A DNA stretch of 64,000 nucleotides from contig JAUYQQ010000004.1 of NCBI GenBank assembly GCA_030697165.1, positions 1 through 64,000 on the forward strand, written 5' to 3'. The translations under genes and the position numbers were made by a program. Of this stretch, positions 32,451-41,605 are shown in pieces; positions within the stretch are counted from its first letter, which is position 1, and the number at the start of each line of letters is the position of its first letter. A model generated the notes under the pieces. It did no database searches. It saw only the letters and a program-made list of their open reading frames with translations, and was not told the DNA's origin. The stretch is from Acidobacteriota bacterium. GTDB lineage: Bacteria; Acidobacteriota; Vicinamibacteria; Vicinamibacterales; UBA2999.

Positions 32451-34190
32451 ATGCGCGTCCTAGGTTCGATCACCAATCGCATCTTCCTGGCGAGTGCGCT
32501 GCTCGCCATGCTCTCGATTGGGGCCGCGGTGTTCCTGATCAGTGGTCGCATGACCAGGGAAACCGAAGCCGAGTTGCAGAGCGACCTGACCGAGGCCGCC
32601 ACGCTTGTCAGCGAACAGCGCCGCACGCAGTTCGACAACATCGCCCGCATCGCGCTGCTGATTGCCGACTTGCCCAAGTTCAAGGCGGTCGTCGAGTTGG
32701 CCGACCCGCCCACCCTCGCGCCGATCGCGGCCGATTACCAGGTGCAGGCCGGCGCCGATCTCTTGATGGTGACCGACAGCCTCGGCACCTTGCTGGCTCG
32801 CGCCGGGGAGCCCGCCACGCCGTCGGACGCCGACGTCAGCGCGGCCCTTCAGTCCACCCTTGCCGGACGCGTCGTGCCGGCGTTCTGGCCGCACCCGCGC
32901 GGCATCATGGAAGTGGTCAGTGTCCGGGTCCTGGTGGGACTCGAGCGTCCGCATGTCCTCGGGGTGTTGAGCGTCGGCTACCTGCTCGACGACCGCCGTG
33001 CCGCGCAGTTCAAGGCGCTCACCGGCGCCGACATTGCCTTTGCCATGGGCGGCGCCGCGCGCGCCTCGACGCTGCCCGGGCCGCGCGCCGCCCTCGCGCC
33101 GCTGCTGACGGCGACTGCGCCGACCCCCGTGATGATCGGCAGTGAAGAGTACATCGCGCTCACCCAGCCGCTCGGGCCGGGCACGACCGCGGCCGATCCG
33201 GTGGCAATCGTGCTGCGCTCGCGCAGCGAGCGGTTGCGCTCGCTCGGCGACATCCAGGCGGCGCTCGGCGGCATCGCGCTTGGCGCGACCCTGCTCGCCA
33301 TCGTCGTGAGCTACGGCGTGGCGCGAACCATCTCGCGCCCGCTCGCCACCATCACCGATCACATGCGGCAGATCGCCGCCACCGGCGACCTCACGCGCAA
33401 GATCCCGATCCAGCGCCAGGGCGGGTGGGACGATGACGATGCCCATATGCTCGCGACCACGTTTAACCTGCTGACCGACTCGATCGTGAGGTTCCAGCGT
33501 GAAGCCGGCCAACGCGAGCGGCTGTCGTCGCTCGGGCGGCTCTCGACGGTGATCGCCCACGAGGTCCGCAACCCGCTGATGATCATCAAGGGATCGCTGC
33601 GCACCCTCGCCCGCGACGGCGCCACCGCCGCGGATGTCCGCGATGCGGCGAAGGACATCGACGAGGAGATCGATCGGCTGAACCGGCTGGTCAACGACGT
33701 GCTCGACGTCGCCCGGCCGATCCGGTTCGATCCCGAGCCGACCGACATCAATCGCGTGTGCACCGATGCCGCGGCGGCGGCCGCCACCGGGGCCGAATGT
33801 CCGGTGACGCTCGCACTCGCGCCCAGCTCGCCGGTGCTGGTCACCGACGCCGAACGGCTGCGCACCGTCCTCGTCAACCTGCTGACCAACGCCCAGCATG
33901 CGGTGGCCGGACGGCCCGGCGCCGGGGTCCGTCTGCAGACCACCGCGCTCGGCGGCCCCCGCGTCGCCATTGTCGTCAGTGATGGCGGCGCCGGGATCGC
34001 AGACGACGACCTGGCGCGCATCTTCGATCCCTACTTCACCACCCGCCGCGCCGGCACCGGCCTTGGCCTCGCCATTGCAAAGAACATCATCGAAGGGCTC
34101 GGCGGCGCCATTACGGTGGCGACGCGGCCGGGCGTGGGCACCGATTTTCGAATCGAGCTGGGCGACGCGCCGGGGCGGGCCGAGGGATAG
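32451..34190 (+). CDS. Membrane sensor histidine kinase, NtrB-like, with HAMP domain
   Basis: The ATG at 32451 gives 579 residues; a GTG at 32433 would add six. An N-terminal membrane segment (about 8-32), a periplasmic sensor region of about 220 residues (Cache-like) and a second segment (about 265-285) precede a HAMP linker (RTISRPLATITDHMRQIA). HisKA with VIAHEVRNPLMIIKGSL and HATPase with LLTNAQHAV, DGGAGI and GTGLGLAIAKNIIEGLGG complete it. It has the layout of kinases paired with NtrC-type activators, and the next gene, 24 bases on, is one. The ligand is unknown, but the downstream genes suggest copper, redox or respiratory state. Confidence 0.92.
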   Translation: MRVLGSITNRIFLASALLAMLSIGAAVFLISGRMTRETEAELQSDLTEAATLVSEQRRTQFDNIARIALLIADLPKFKAVVELADPPTLAPIAADYQVQAGADLLMVTDSLGTLLARAGEPATPSDADVSAALQSTLAGRVVPAFWPHPRGIMEVVSVRVLVGLERPHVLGVLSVGYLLDDRRAAQFKALTGADIAFAMGGAARASTLPGPRAALAPLLTATAPTPVMIGSEEYIALTQPLGPGTTAADPVAIVLRSRSERLRSLGDIQAALGGIALGATLLAIVVSYGVARTISRPLATITDHMRQIAATGDLTRKIPIQRQGGWDDDDAHMLATTFNLLTDSIVRFQREAGQRERLSSLGRLSTVIAHEVRNPLMIIKGSLRTLARDGATAADVRDAAKDIDEEIDRLNRLVNDVLDVARPIRFDPEPTDINRVCTDAAAAAATGAECPVTLALAPSSPVLVTDAERLRTVLVNLLTNAQHAVAGRPGAGVRLQTTALGGPRVAIVVSDGGAGIADDDLARIFDPYFTTRRAGTGLGLAIAKNIIEGLGGAITVATRPGVGTDFRIELGDAPGRAEG

Positions 34191-34214
34191 GCCCAGGCAG
34201 TAGGCTAAAGGCAC

Positions 34215-35579
<1,365 letters not shown>

Positions 35580-35609
35580 CCGCCGGGCGCCTCTCGTCGC
35601 GCGAGTGCC

Positions 35610-35636
35610 GCTTACGCACAGCGTAAGCGCTTACGC
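35610..35636. promoter_or_regulatory. Cluster of three inverted half-sites, candidate enhancer (UAS)
   Basis: GCTTACGC (35610-35617), GCGTAAGC (35621-35628) and GCTTACGC (35629-35636) form overlapping inverted repeats, the last two a perfect 16-bp palindrome. The centre lies about 115 bases upstream of the predicted sigma54 start point, a normal enhancer distance. A hairpin role at the end of the regulator gene is the alternative. Confidence 0.45.
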
Positions 35637-35711
35637 CGCGCGAAGGAACCGGGCGAGCGCCGGCGGCCGGCCCGGCCCCTGCGCGAGTGCCGGAATGCCG
35701 CGGCACCAGTT

Positions 35712-35727
35712 GGGCATCACCCTTGCT
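35712..35727 (+). promoter_or_regulatory. Sigma54 (-24/-12) promoter-like element
   Basis: GGGCATCACCCTTGCT matches the consensus TGGCAC-N5-TTGCW, with GG and GC at the required 12-base spacing. It lies between the NtrC-type regulator and the cupredoxin gene. The predicted start point, near 35738, is only three bases before the preferred GTG start, so a leaderless transcript or a later start must be considered. Confidence 0.45.
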
Positions 35728-35740
35728 TAGGTCCTGCCAG

Positions 35741-36214
35741 GTGACGTCGATCCTGTCCTCTTTAGCTGATGCAGTTGCCGCGGCGGGGACGGCGCTCCTG
35801 CTGGGGGTGGCAGCAATGTCTTCCCAGCAGGACCCCGCCGCGGCTTCTGCGCCCTTCGACTCGCCTGCGAGCGGCTCCGCCGCTCACAGGCTCGCTCAGG
35901 GCAGGCCCTCTGACTCTGTTACCGAGCCACGCGTGATTGAGGTGGTGGCCAAGCGATTCGCCTTCGAGCCCGCCCGCATCGAGGTAACCGAAGGCGAGCA
36001 CGTCCGTCTCGTGGTAACGTCCGCGGACGGTGTTCACGGCGTCGGCATCAAGAAGTTTCGCGTCGAGAAGACCGTGCCGCGCGGCGGCACGCCGGTGACC
36101 ATCGATTTCGTCGCGTCGGCGGCAGGCGAGTTCCCCATCCTCTGTTCCGAGTATTGCGGCAATGGCCACGACGAGATGAAGGGCCTGCTGGTCGTGGCCG
36201 CGCGGAAACAGTAG
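35741..36214 (+). CDS. Secreted cupredoxin with CuA/COX2-type copper motif
   Basis: The frame is open from 35687, but the GTG at 35741 gives a normal signal peptide (about 1-26, with AGTALLLGVAAMSS) and 157 residues. The cupredoxin domain (about 60-155) has a His in GVHGVGIKKF and the motif CSEYCGNGHDEM, which equals the Cys-x3-Cys-x3-His-x2-Met copper motif of the CuA site in cytochrome oxidase subunit II. There is no oxidase subunit nearby, so this is a stand-alone copper electron carrier or chaperone. The linker (about residues 37-58) is encoded by an intergenic-type repeat (35851-35902) lying in frame. It is probably cotranscribed with the next two genes. Confidence 0.82.
   Translation: MTSILSSLADAVAAAGTALLLGVAAMSSQQDPAAASAPFDSPASGSAAHRLAQGRPSDSVTEPRVIEVVAKRFAFEPARIEVTEGEHVRLVVTSADGVHGVGIKKFRVEKTVPRGGTPVTIDFVASAAGEFPILCSEYCGNGHDEMKGLLVVAARKQ
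35851..35902. repeat. Intergenic-type inverted repeat lying in frame inside the cupredoxin gene
   Basis: The 52-base stretch begins GCCCTTCGACTCGCCTGCGA and ends CTCGCTCAGGGC, with arms GCCCT/AGGGC and GAGCGGC/GCCGCTC able to pair. I have seen this type of repeat often between genes in other GC-rich bacteria. Here it encodes a Ser/Ala-rich linker after the signal peptide. Confidence 0.6.
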
Positions 36215-36235
36215 CTGCAGGAGAACCCGTTGTTG

Positions 36236-37054
36236 ATGATGCCTTCGCTCCGCTTCCTGCTGCCGGCCCTGCTGGTGGCGTGTGCCGCCGTCCCGGCGGC
36301 CGCCCAGGCTCCGGCCGACGACCCGGATCTCGATCAGAACCATGCGCAGCCCGACTACTACGTGGCGACGATGCCCACGAACCTGCGACTGCCCAAGGGA
36401 AAGTTTGCCTTCCGGCTGACGCACCGCTTCCTGCAGCCGATGGGCGACGGCGACTTCAGCGACCTGGCGGCGCGCCTGTTCGGGTTCGACAGCAGCGCGC
36501 AGATCGGGCTCGACCTGAAGTACGGCCTGTTCCGCGGCACGAGCGTCGGCATCTACCGCACCTCCGATCGCACCGTCCAGTTCTCGGGGCAGTTCGACGT
36601 CGTGTCGCAGAAGGACGCGCCGGTCGGCCTCGGCCTCAACGTCAACGTCGATGGCACCGGCAACTTCACCGACGACTTCTCGCCCGGCGTGGCGCTGGTG
36701 CTGTCGCGCGAACTTGGCCAGCGGGGCGCCTTTTACTTCGAGCCGTCGTACGTGTCTAACGTCAATATCGGCGTGGCGCCCTCGGACGAGGACTACACGG
36801 TCATGACCGGCATCGGCGCCCGGCTGCGTGCGGCCCGGAACACCTACCTGTTCCTCGAACTCTCGCCCAGGGTGGCCGGTTACAAACCTGGCGTGACACT
36901 GATCAGTTTTGGTTTCGAGCAGCGCGCCGGCGGGCACCTGTTCCAGCTCAATTTCTCGAACGGCCACGGCACCACCTTGGCCCAGGTGGCACGCGGCGGC
37001 ACGGCGTACGACGACTGGTACCTTGGTTTCAACCTGGCGCGGAAGTTCTTCTGA
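36236..37054 (+). CDS. DUF5777-type outer-membrane beta-barrel protein
   Basis: From the ATG at 36236 the product has 272 residues; TTG codons at 36230 and 36233 are alternative starts, and CAGGAGAAC provides the ribosome-binding site. A signal peptide (about 1-25, ending AAAQA) is followed by alternating aromatic/hydrophobic strands (FAFRLTHRFLQPMG, IGLDLKYGLFRGTSVGIYRT) and a C-terminal Phe, as in outer-membrane barrels. It matches what I recall of the DUF5777 family, which is found near respiratory or copper genes. It sits between two cupredoxin genes with short gaps, so it may form a pore or scaffold for them. Confidence 0.78.
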   Translation: MMPSLRFLLPALLVACAAVPAAAQAPADDPDLDQNHAQPDYYVATMPTNLRLPKGKFAFRLTHRFLQPMGDGDFSDLAARLFGFDSSAQIGLDLKYGLFRGTSVGIYRTSDRTVQFSGQFDVVSQKDAPVGLGLNVNVDGTGNFTDDFSPGVALVLSRELGQRGAFYFEPSYVSNVNIGVAPSDEDYTVMTGIGARLRAARNTYLFLELSPRVAGYKPGVTLISFGFEQRAGGHLFQLNFSNGHGTTLAQVARGGTAYDDWYLGFNLARKFF

Positions 37055-37063
37055 GGGATACTG

Positions 37064-37495
37064 ATGGTGATGAACCGAACGATTGGAATGGGCTTGGCGG
37101 CAGCCATTATCGTGGCCATGACGGCGGCGGCCTGCGGCGGTGGCAGCAGCGGCGGGTCAACCCCGACCACCCCGACTCCGACGCCGCCGGCCGGCGGCAC
37201 GCCGAGCAGCACTGCGACGATCACCATCGGTGCGAATGGCGCGGTCAGCCCGTCGAGCGTCACCATCGCCCGTGGCGGACGGGTCACCATGATCAACAAC
37301 GACAGCCGGTCGCACGACATGGCGTCGGATCCGCACCCCGAGCACACGCAGTGCACCGAGATCAACCAGATCGGGTTCCTGACGGCGGGTCAGCAGCGCA
37401 CCTCGGGCAACTTCAACACCGCCCGCACCTGCAGCTTTCACGATCACAACCTGCCCGACAATGCCGGCCTGAAGGGCACGATCATCATTCAGTAG
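37064..37495 (+). CDS. Plastocyanin-like lipoprotein
   Basis: The 143-residue protein has a lipoprotein-type leader (MTAAACGGG, with a lipobox-like AAAC around residue 24), a Thr/Pro-rich spacer (about 30-48) and a cupredoxin fold (about 50-143). A His occurs in SRSHDMASD and the Cys/His group TCSFHDHNLP near the C terminus resembles a type 1 copper site (Cys-x2-His-x-His). A Met ligand at the end is not evident. Nine bases separate it from the barrel gene, so the three genes at 35741-37495 are likely one transcript encoding an envelope copper module. Confidence 0.8.
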   Translation: MVMNRTIGMGLAAAIIVAMTAAACGGGSSGGSTPTTPTPTPPAGGTPSSTATITIGANGAVSPSSVTIARGGRVTMINNDSRSHDMASDPHPEHTQCTEINQIGFLTAGQQRTSGNFNTARTCSFHDHNLPDNAGLKGTIIIQ

Positions 37496-37516
37496 TCGTG
37501 AACGGCCGCGATCGTC

Positions 37517-38320
37517 TTAGCGGCCCGTGAAGTCAGGCTGGCGCTTCTCGAGATTGGCGGCGATGCCCTCGCGCGCGTCCTCGCTCTCGAACAACCGCTG
37601 CTGGAGCTCGCGCTCGAGCGCCAGGCCTTCGTGGAAGCCCACCTCGAGCCCCGACTGCACCGCGCGCTTGATGTGCCCCACCGCCTTGCTGGCCTTGTTC
37701 GGCGGCGTGAACTGCTTCGCGTAGTCGTGGACCGCGTCGGCAAAGGACCGGCCCGCCAGCTCGGCCTCGCCCCACACGTGGTTGACGAGCCCCATGTCGC
37801 GCGCCTCTTCGAAGCTGAAGAGCGAACCGAGCGCCATGGTCTCAATCGCCTTGGCCTTGCCGACAATGCGCGCGAAGCGCTGGGTGCCGCCGGTCCCTGG
37901 CAACACGCCCAGGGCCACTTCGGGCATGCCAATCTTGCCGCCGCCCTGCCGGGCAATGCGAATGTCGGCTGCCATCACCACTTCGAGTCCTCCGCCGACG
38001 GCGTGGCCGTTGAGCGCAGCGATCACCAGCTTCGGCGTCTGCTCCAGCCGATTGAGCGTCTCGTTGGCGTGCAGGCAGAAGTAGTACTTGAAGGTGGGAT
38101 CGGCGTCCTTGAGCATGCCGATGTTGGCGCCGGCGCAGAAGAACTTCTCCCCCGCGCCCGTGATCACGATCACGTGGACCGCAGCGTCCATGCGGGCCGT
38201 CAGCACGGCGGCGTCCAGCTCCTGCATCATCTCGTAGGAGTACGTGTTCGCCGGCGGGTCAACCAGCGTAATGGTGGCGACACCGTCGGCGACGGCATAC
38301 TGAATCTTGTTGTGGGTCAT
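37517..38320 (-). CDS. Enoyl-CoA hydratase/isomerase family protein (crotonase)
   Basis: The frame extends through a repeat array to 38401, but the ATG at 38320 gives 267 residues, the normal family length. Crotonase features include FFCAGANIGML (oxyanion hole), ALNGHAVGGGLEV and the catalytic-region Glu in IGMPEVALGVLPGTGGTQR. It should hydrate or isomerise enoyl-CoA esters in beta-oxidation-type steps. It is the third gene after boxC and boxB on the same strand, so a role after ring opening of benzoyl-CoA is plausible. No ribosome-binding site is visible; the heptamer array ends two bases before the ATG. Confidence 0.88.
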   Translation of the reverse strand: MTHNKIQYAVADGVATITLVDPPANTYSYEMMQELDAAVLTARMDAAVHVIVITGAGEKFFCAGANIGMLKDADPTFKYYFCLHANETLNRLEQTPKLVIAALNGHAVGGGLEVVMAADIRIARQGGGKIGMPEVALGVLPGTGGTQRFARIVGKAKAIETMALGSLFSFEEARDMGLVNHVWGEAELAGRSFADAVHDYAKQFTPPNKASKAVGHIKRAVQSGLEVGFHEGLALERELQQRLFESEDAREGIAANLEKRQPDFTGR

Positions 38321-38322
38321 AT

Positions 38323-38398
38323 CGGGAGTCGGGAGTCGGGAGTCGGGAGTCGGGAGTCGGGGTCTCTCGACTCCCGGTTCCCGGTTCCCGACTCCCGG
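38323..38398. repeat. Inverted heptamer arrays between boxB and the crotonase gene
   Basis: Five CGGGAGT units (38323-38357) face GACTCCC, GGTTCCC, GGTTCCC and GACTCCC units (38369-38396). Together they can form a long stem and fill the whole gap between boxB and the crotonase gene. Confidence 0.88.
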
Positions 38399-38400
38399 CA

Positions 38401-39828
38401 TTATTGTTCGGTCCTGACGTACTCGAAATCGATCGGTTGGCGGTTGATGCCGCGCTGGGGCGGCGCGATGTAGTTGGCGAACTGCCCCGGCTGGTAGACC
38501 GGCGTGGCCTGGATGCTGTGCAGGTAGCGCTTGTCATCGGGCGACGGCAGCCACTCGTACTTGCGGCGTTCCCAGTCCTCGGTGCTCAGCTGGTTGCCGT
38601 ACGGGTCGAAGTGCTTGGCGGCGTAGACGCCAACCTTGCGGTTGAACTTGCGCGACGGCAGCGTGATGCGCTCGGACATGCCGTGCGCTTCGAGCACGCG
38701 CTTGTTCCAGCGATCGACGCCGGCCTGGCAGTCGCCGACGTACCAGTCGCGCAGGACCTCGTTGAGGGCGTTCCTCATGGGCACTTCCTCGCGAATGATC
38801 AGGCCGCTGTCGTCCATCAGGTCGAGCACGTACATGTTGCCCGCCAGGATGTGGTCATCGTCAAACTTGTCTTCTTCGGCGCGGCCTTTCAGGCCATTCG
38901 AGAAGTACGCCGCGGCGTTGCTCGACACTTCGCTGCCGTGCAGGTCCAGGCTCTGGCTGAACCAGAAATTGACGAACTTCTGGATCAGCGGCAAGTCGAT
39001 GCCGCCGTGCTTGCGGACATCGCCCGAGAACCCGGTCTCGCGCAGCAACTGGCAGGTGCGCTCGAGAATGCGGGCAATGCCGGTCTCGCCCACGAACATG
39101 TGATGGGCTTCCTCGGTCAACATGAACTTGGTCGTCCGGGCCAGCGGATCGAGCGAGCTCTCCGACAGCGACAGCAACTGCGACTTGCCGTCACGGTCGG
39201 TGAACATGGTGAAGGCGAAGAAGTCGAGCCAGGTGTCGATCGGCTCGTTGAACGCCTCGAGCATGCGGGGCGTGTCGTCGTTGCCGCTGCGGCGCTCGAG
39301 CAGCGCCTCGGCCTCTTCGCGGCCGTCGCGGCCGAAGTACGAGTGCAGCAGGTAGACCATCGCCCACAAGTGGCGGCCTTCCTCGACGTTGACCTGGAAC
39401 AGGTTGCGCAGGTCATACAGGCTCGGGCAGTGCGCGCCGAGCGAGCGCTGCTGCTCGACGCTGGCGGGTTCGGTGTCGCCTTGAATGACGATCAGGCGGC
39501 GCAGCTGGTTGCGGAATTCGCCCGGCACCTCCTGCCATACCGGCTGGCCCTTGAAGTCGCCGAAGCCGATGCGACGATCGGGAACCGGCTCGGCCAGGAA
39601 GATGCCCCAGCGGTACTCGGGCAGCTTCACGAAATCGAAGTGCGCCCAGCCGGCGGCATCCACGCTGATGGCCGTCCGCAGGTAGACCTGGTGGCTGTCC
39701 TGGAACCCGGGCGGGCCCATGTCGCGCCACCAATCGAGGTAGGCGGGCTGCCAGTGCTCGAGCGCCCGCTGCAGGCGCTTGTTGCCGGCCAGGTCAACGT
39801 TGTTCGGGATCTTCTCCGCTGAAATCAT
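38401..39828 (-). CDS. boxB: Benzoyl-CoA 2,3-epoxidase subunit B (BoxB)
   Basis: The 475-residue protein matches BoxB, the di-iron oxygenase component that epoxidises benzoyl-CoA with O2. Di-iron ligand motifs EEGRHLWAMVYLLHSYFG and EEAHHMFVGETG (Glu-x2-His pairs) are intact, as are the long conserved C-terminal segments around IPFEYV-like ends. GAGGGGAC precedes the ATG. BoxB needs the reductase BoxA and a benzoate-CoA ligase, neither of which is in this window. boxC lies directly upstream, 12 bases away. Confidence 0.94.
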   Translation of the reverse strand: MISAEKIPNNVDLAGNKRLQRALEHWQPAYLDWWRDMGPPGFQDSHQVYLRTAISVDAAGWAHFDFVKLPEYRWGIFLAEPVPDRRIGFGDFKGQPVWQEVPGEFRNQLRRLIVIQGDTEPASVEQQRSLGAHCPSLYDLRNLFQVNVEEGRHLWAMVYLLHSYFGRDGREEAEALLERRSGNDDTPRMLEAFNEPIDTWLDFFAFTMFTDRDGKSQLLSLSESSLDPLARTTKFMLTEEAHHMFVGETGIARILERTCQLLRETGFSGDVRKHGGIDLPLIQKFVNFWFSQSLDLHGSEVSSNAAAYFSNGLKGRAEEDKFDDDHILAGNMYVLDLMDDSGLIIREEVPMRNALNEVLRDWYVGDCQAGVDRWNKRVLEAHGMSERITLPSRKFNRKVGVYAAKHFDPYGNQLSTEDWERRKYEWLPSPDDKRYLHSIQATPVYQPGQFANYIAPPQRGINRQPIDFEYVRTEQ

Positions 39829-39840
39829 GAGCGTCCCCTC

Positions 39841-41499
39841 TTAAGTGCGCTTGAAATCGAAGGTCGGGCGGCCTTCGCGGCCATAGGTCATGAGCGCGCC
39901 ACGTTCGCCCACGGCGTTGGGCCGCTGGAAGATCCAGTTCTGCCACGCCGTCAGGCGGCCGAAGATCTTGGTCTCCATGGTCTCCGGTCCGGCGAAGCGC
40001 AGGTTGGCTTCCATGCCGGTGAGCGCATCGGGCGAAAACGCCGCGCGCGCCTCGAGCGCCATGCGCACTTCATCGTCCCAATCGATATCGTCGGGCGCCG
40101 AGAACACGAGGCCGGCGGCCAGCGCCTGTGGCGCGTCCATCGGCCCGCCGTGCGAAAGCGCCTTGTCGACCGATTCGGGCTCGCCGAGGAACCGCACCTG
40201 CAGCCGCGACAGGCCGTTGCTCATCGGGTAGGCGCCGCCGTTCATCACCGACAACTGGATGGTGTTGGGCTCGTCCGGGTGATCGAGCATGTAGACGCGA
40301 TCGGCGGCGAGGGCCAGCTCGAACAGGGTACCCGCAAACGCGTTGCCGGGTTCGATCAGCGCAAAGAAGCTGCGCGAGGTGAGGTCCACGCGCTTCAGCG
40401 TGCGGCGGATGAAGCTGATGATCTCGCGCACGAGCCAGTTGGCCTGGTTGGCGTCAAGCGACGCGTCAACCGCGAGCACCGCCGCCGGGTCGCCGGTCGC
40501 GCGCAGGACCACGGTACCAATCTCCGGCTCGTTGAGGCGCAGGCGCAGCAGCGTGTCGTCCAGTTCGCGGAACGCGCGAATCGCCCACGACTGGTCGCCC
40601 GCCTTCTGGAACTCGTCGGCGGTCACCGGCTGCGGCGAATCCGGGGCGCTGATCGTCAACTCGCACACGCGCTTGGCGCGATCGATCGTCCCCTTCACAT
40701 ACTTGTAGGCAATGGTGTCGCCATCAATCGTGGGCGACAGGGGGCCGAGCGTGATGCCGGGGCCGGCCTTCGGACGGTCCGACAGGGCCGCCAGCTCCTG
40801 CGCGCGCTTGGCCACGGCCTCCTGGAACTTGCTGGTGGGATACACGGCATCAACGAAGCGGCCGTCGACGGCGCGCTTGCCGCGCACACCTTCCGTCAGG
40901 GTGCTGAAATCGTCGGCCAGGTCGCGGCGCACCTTGCGCTTGTCAACCACGCGGGTCAGGCCGCCGGTGCCGGGCAGCACGCCGAGGAGCGGGGTCTCGG
41001 GCAAGCCGACCGAGGCGCTGCCATCATCGACCAGCAGGATCTCGTCGCAGGCCAGCGCCAGCTCGTAGCCGCCGCCGGCGCAAATGCCGTTCACCGCCGC
41101 CATGAACTTGATGCCGCTGTGCGCGCTCATGTCTTCCATGCCGAGCCGCGTTTCGTTGGTGAACTTGCAGAAGTTCACCTTGAAGGCATGGCTCGACGAC
41201 CCGAGCATGAAGATGTTGGCACCGGCGCAGAAGATGCGCGGCTTGAGGCTGCTGAGCACCACCGCGTGGACCTCGGGGTGCTCGAAGCGCAGGCGCTGCA
41301 GCACGTCGGCCAACTCGATGTCAACGCCCAGGTCGTACGAGTTGAGCTTCAACTTGTAGTCGTTCGGCCGAAGGCCGGCGTCTTCGCGCACGTCCATCGC
41401 CAGCGTCGCGACGTTGCCCTCGACGGAGAGCTTCCAGTGCTTGTACTGCTCGGGGGATGTTTCGAAAGTCACCGACGGGGCCGTTACGGTTTGTTCCAC
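39841..41499 (-). CDS. boxC: 2,3-epoxybenzoyl-CoA dihydrolase (BoxC)
   Basis: The 552-residue product has two crotonase-like halves. The first (about 30-250) has PRIFCAGANIFMLG and GICAGGGYELALACDEILL; the second (about 300-520) is more divergent. BoxC opens the ring of 2,3-epoxybenzoyl-CoA to give 3,4-dehydroadipyl-CoA semialdehyde and formate, and the length fits. The GTG start lies 21 bases from an operator-like palindrome shared with the divergent TetR gene, so the box genes are probably repressed by that TetR protein. Confidence 0.93.
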   Translation of the reverse strand: MEQTVTAPSVTFETSPEQYKHWKLSVEGNVATLAMDVREDAGLRPNDYKLKLNSYDLGVDIELADVLQRLRFEHPEVHAVVLSSLKPRIFCAGANIFMLGSSSHAFKVNFCKFTNETRLGMEDMSAHSGIKFMAAVNGICAGGGYELALACDEILLVDDGSASVGLPETPLLGVLPGTGGLTRVVDKRKVRRDLADDFSTLTEGVRGKRAVDGRFVDAVYPTSKFQEAVAKRAQELAALSDRPKAGPGITLGPLSPTIDGDTIAYKYVKGTIDRAKRVCELTISAPDSPQPVTADEFQKAGDQSWAIRAFRELDDTLLRLRLNEPEIGTVVLRATGDPAAVLAVDASLDANQANWLVREIISFIRRTLKRVDLTSRSFFALIEPGNAFAGTLFELALAADRVYMLDHPDEPNTIQLSVMNGGAYPMSNGLSRLQVRFLGEPESVDKALSHGGPMDAPQALAAGLVFSAPDDIDWDDEVRMALEARAAFSPDALTGMEANLRFAGPETMETKIFGRLTAWQNWIFQRPNAVGERGALMTYGREGRPTFDFKRT

Positions 41500-41519
41500 G
41501 CAGGGAGTTTACTACGTTC

Positions 41520-41535
41520 TTAAACGCTCGTTCAA
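41520..41535. promoter_or_regulatory. Imperfect 16-bp palindrome, candidate TetR operator
   Basis: TTAAACGCTCGTTCAA is an imperfect inverted repeat with AACG/CGTT half-sites, like sites of acyl-CoA-responsive TetR regulators such as FadR or PaaR. It lies in the boxC/tetR divergent gap, upstream of a TATAAA box (41544-41549) facing tetR. Confidence 0.5.
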
Positions 41536-41550
41536 ATGTATGCTATAAAA

Positions 41551-41598
41551 GACGCCGGGTTGAATTTCCTCTTGTCCTTGGAATTTCAACCCGGCGTC
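41551..41598. repeat. 19-bp inverted repeat upstream of the TetR gene
   Basis: Arms 41551-41569 (GACGCCGGGTTGAATTTCC) and 41580-41598 match at 18 of 19 positions around a 10-base loop. The hairpin would lie in the tetR leader and end seven bases before its ATG, where no ribosome-binding site is visible. Confidence 0.8.
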
Positions 41599-41605
41599 AT
41601 TCCAT

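Noticed and set aside
38321-38401. N-terminal extension of the crotonase
   Set aside because: It would be encoded entirely by the heptamer arrays (Pro/Asp/Ser/Arg repeats), and family length fits the ATG at 38320.
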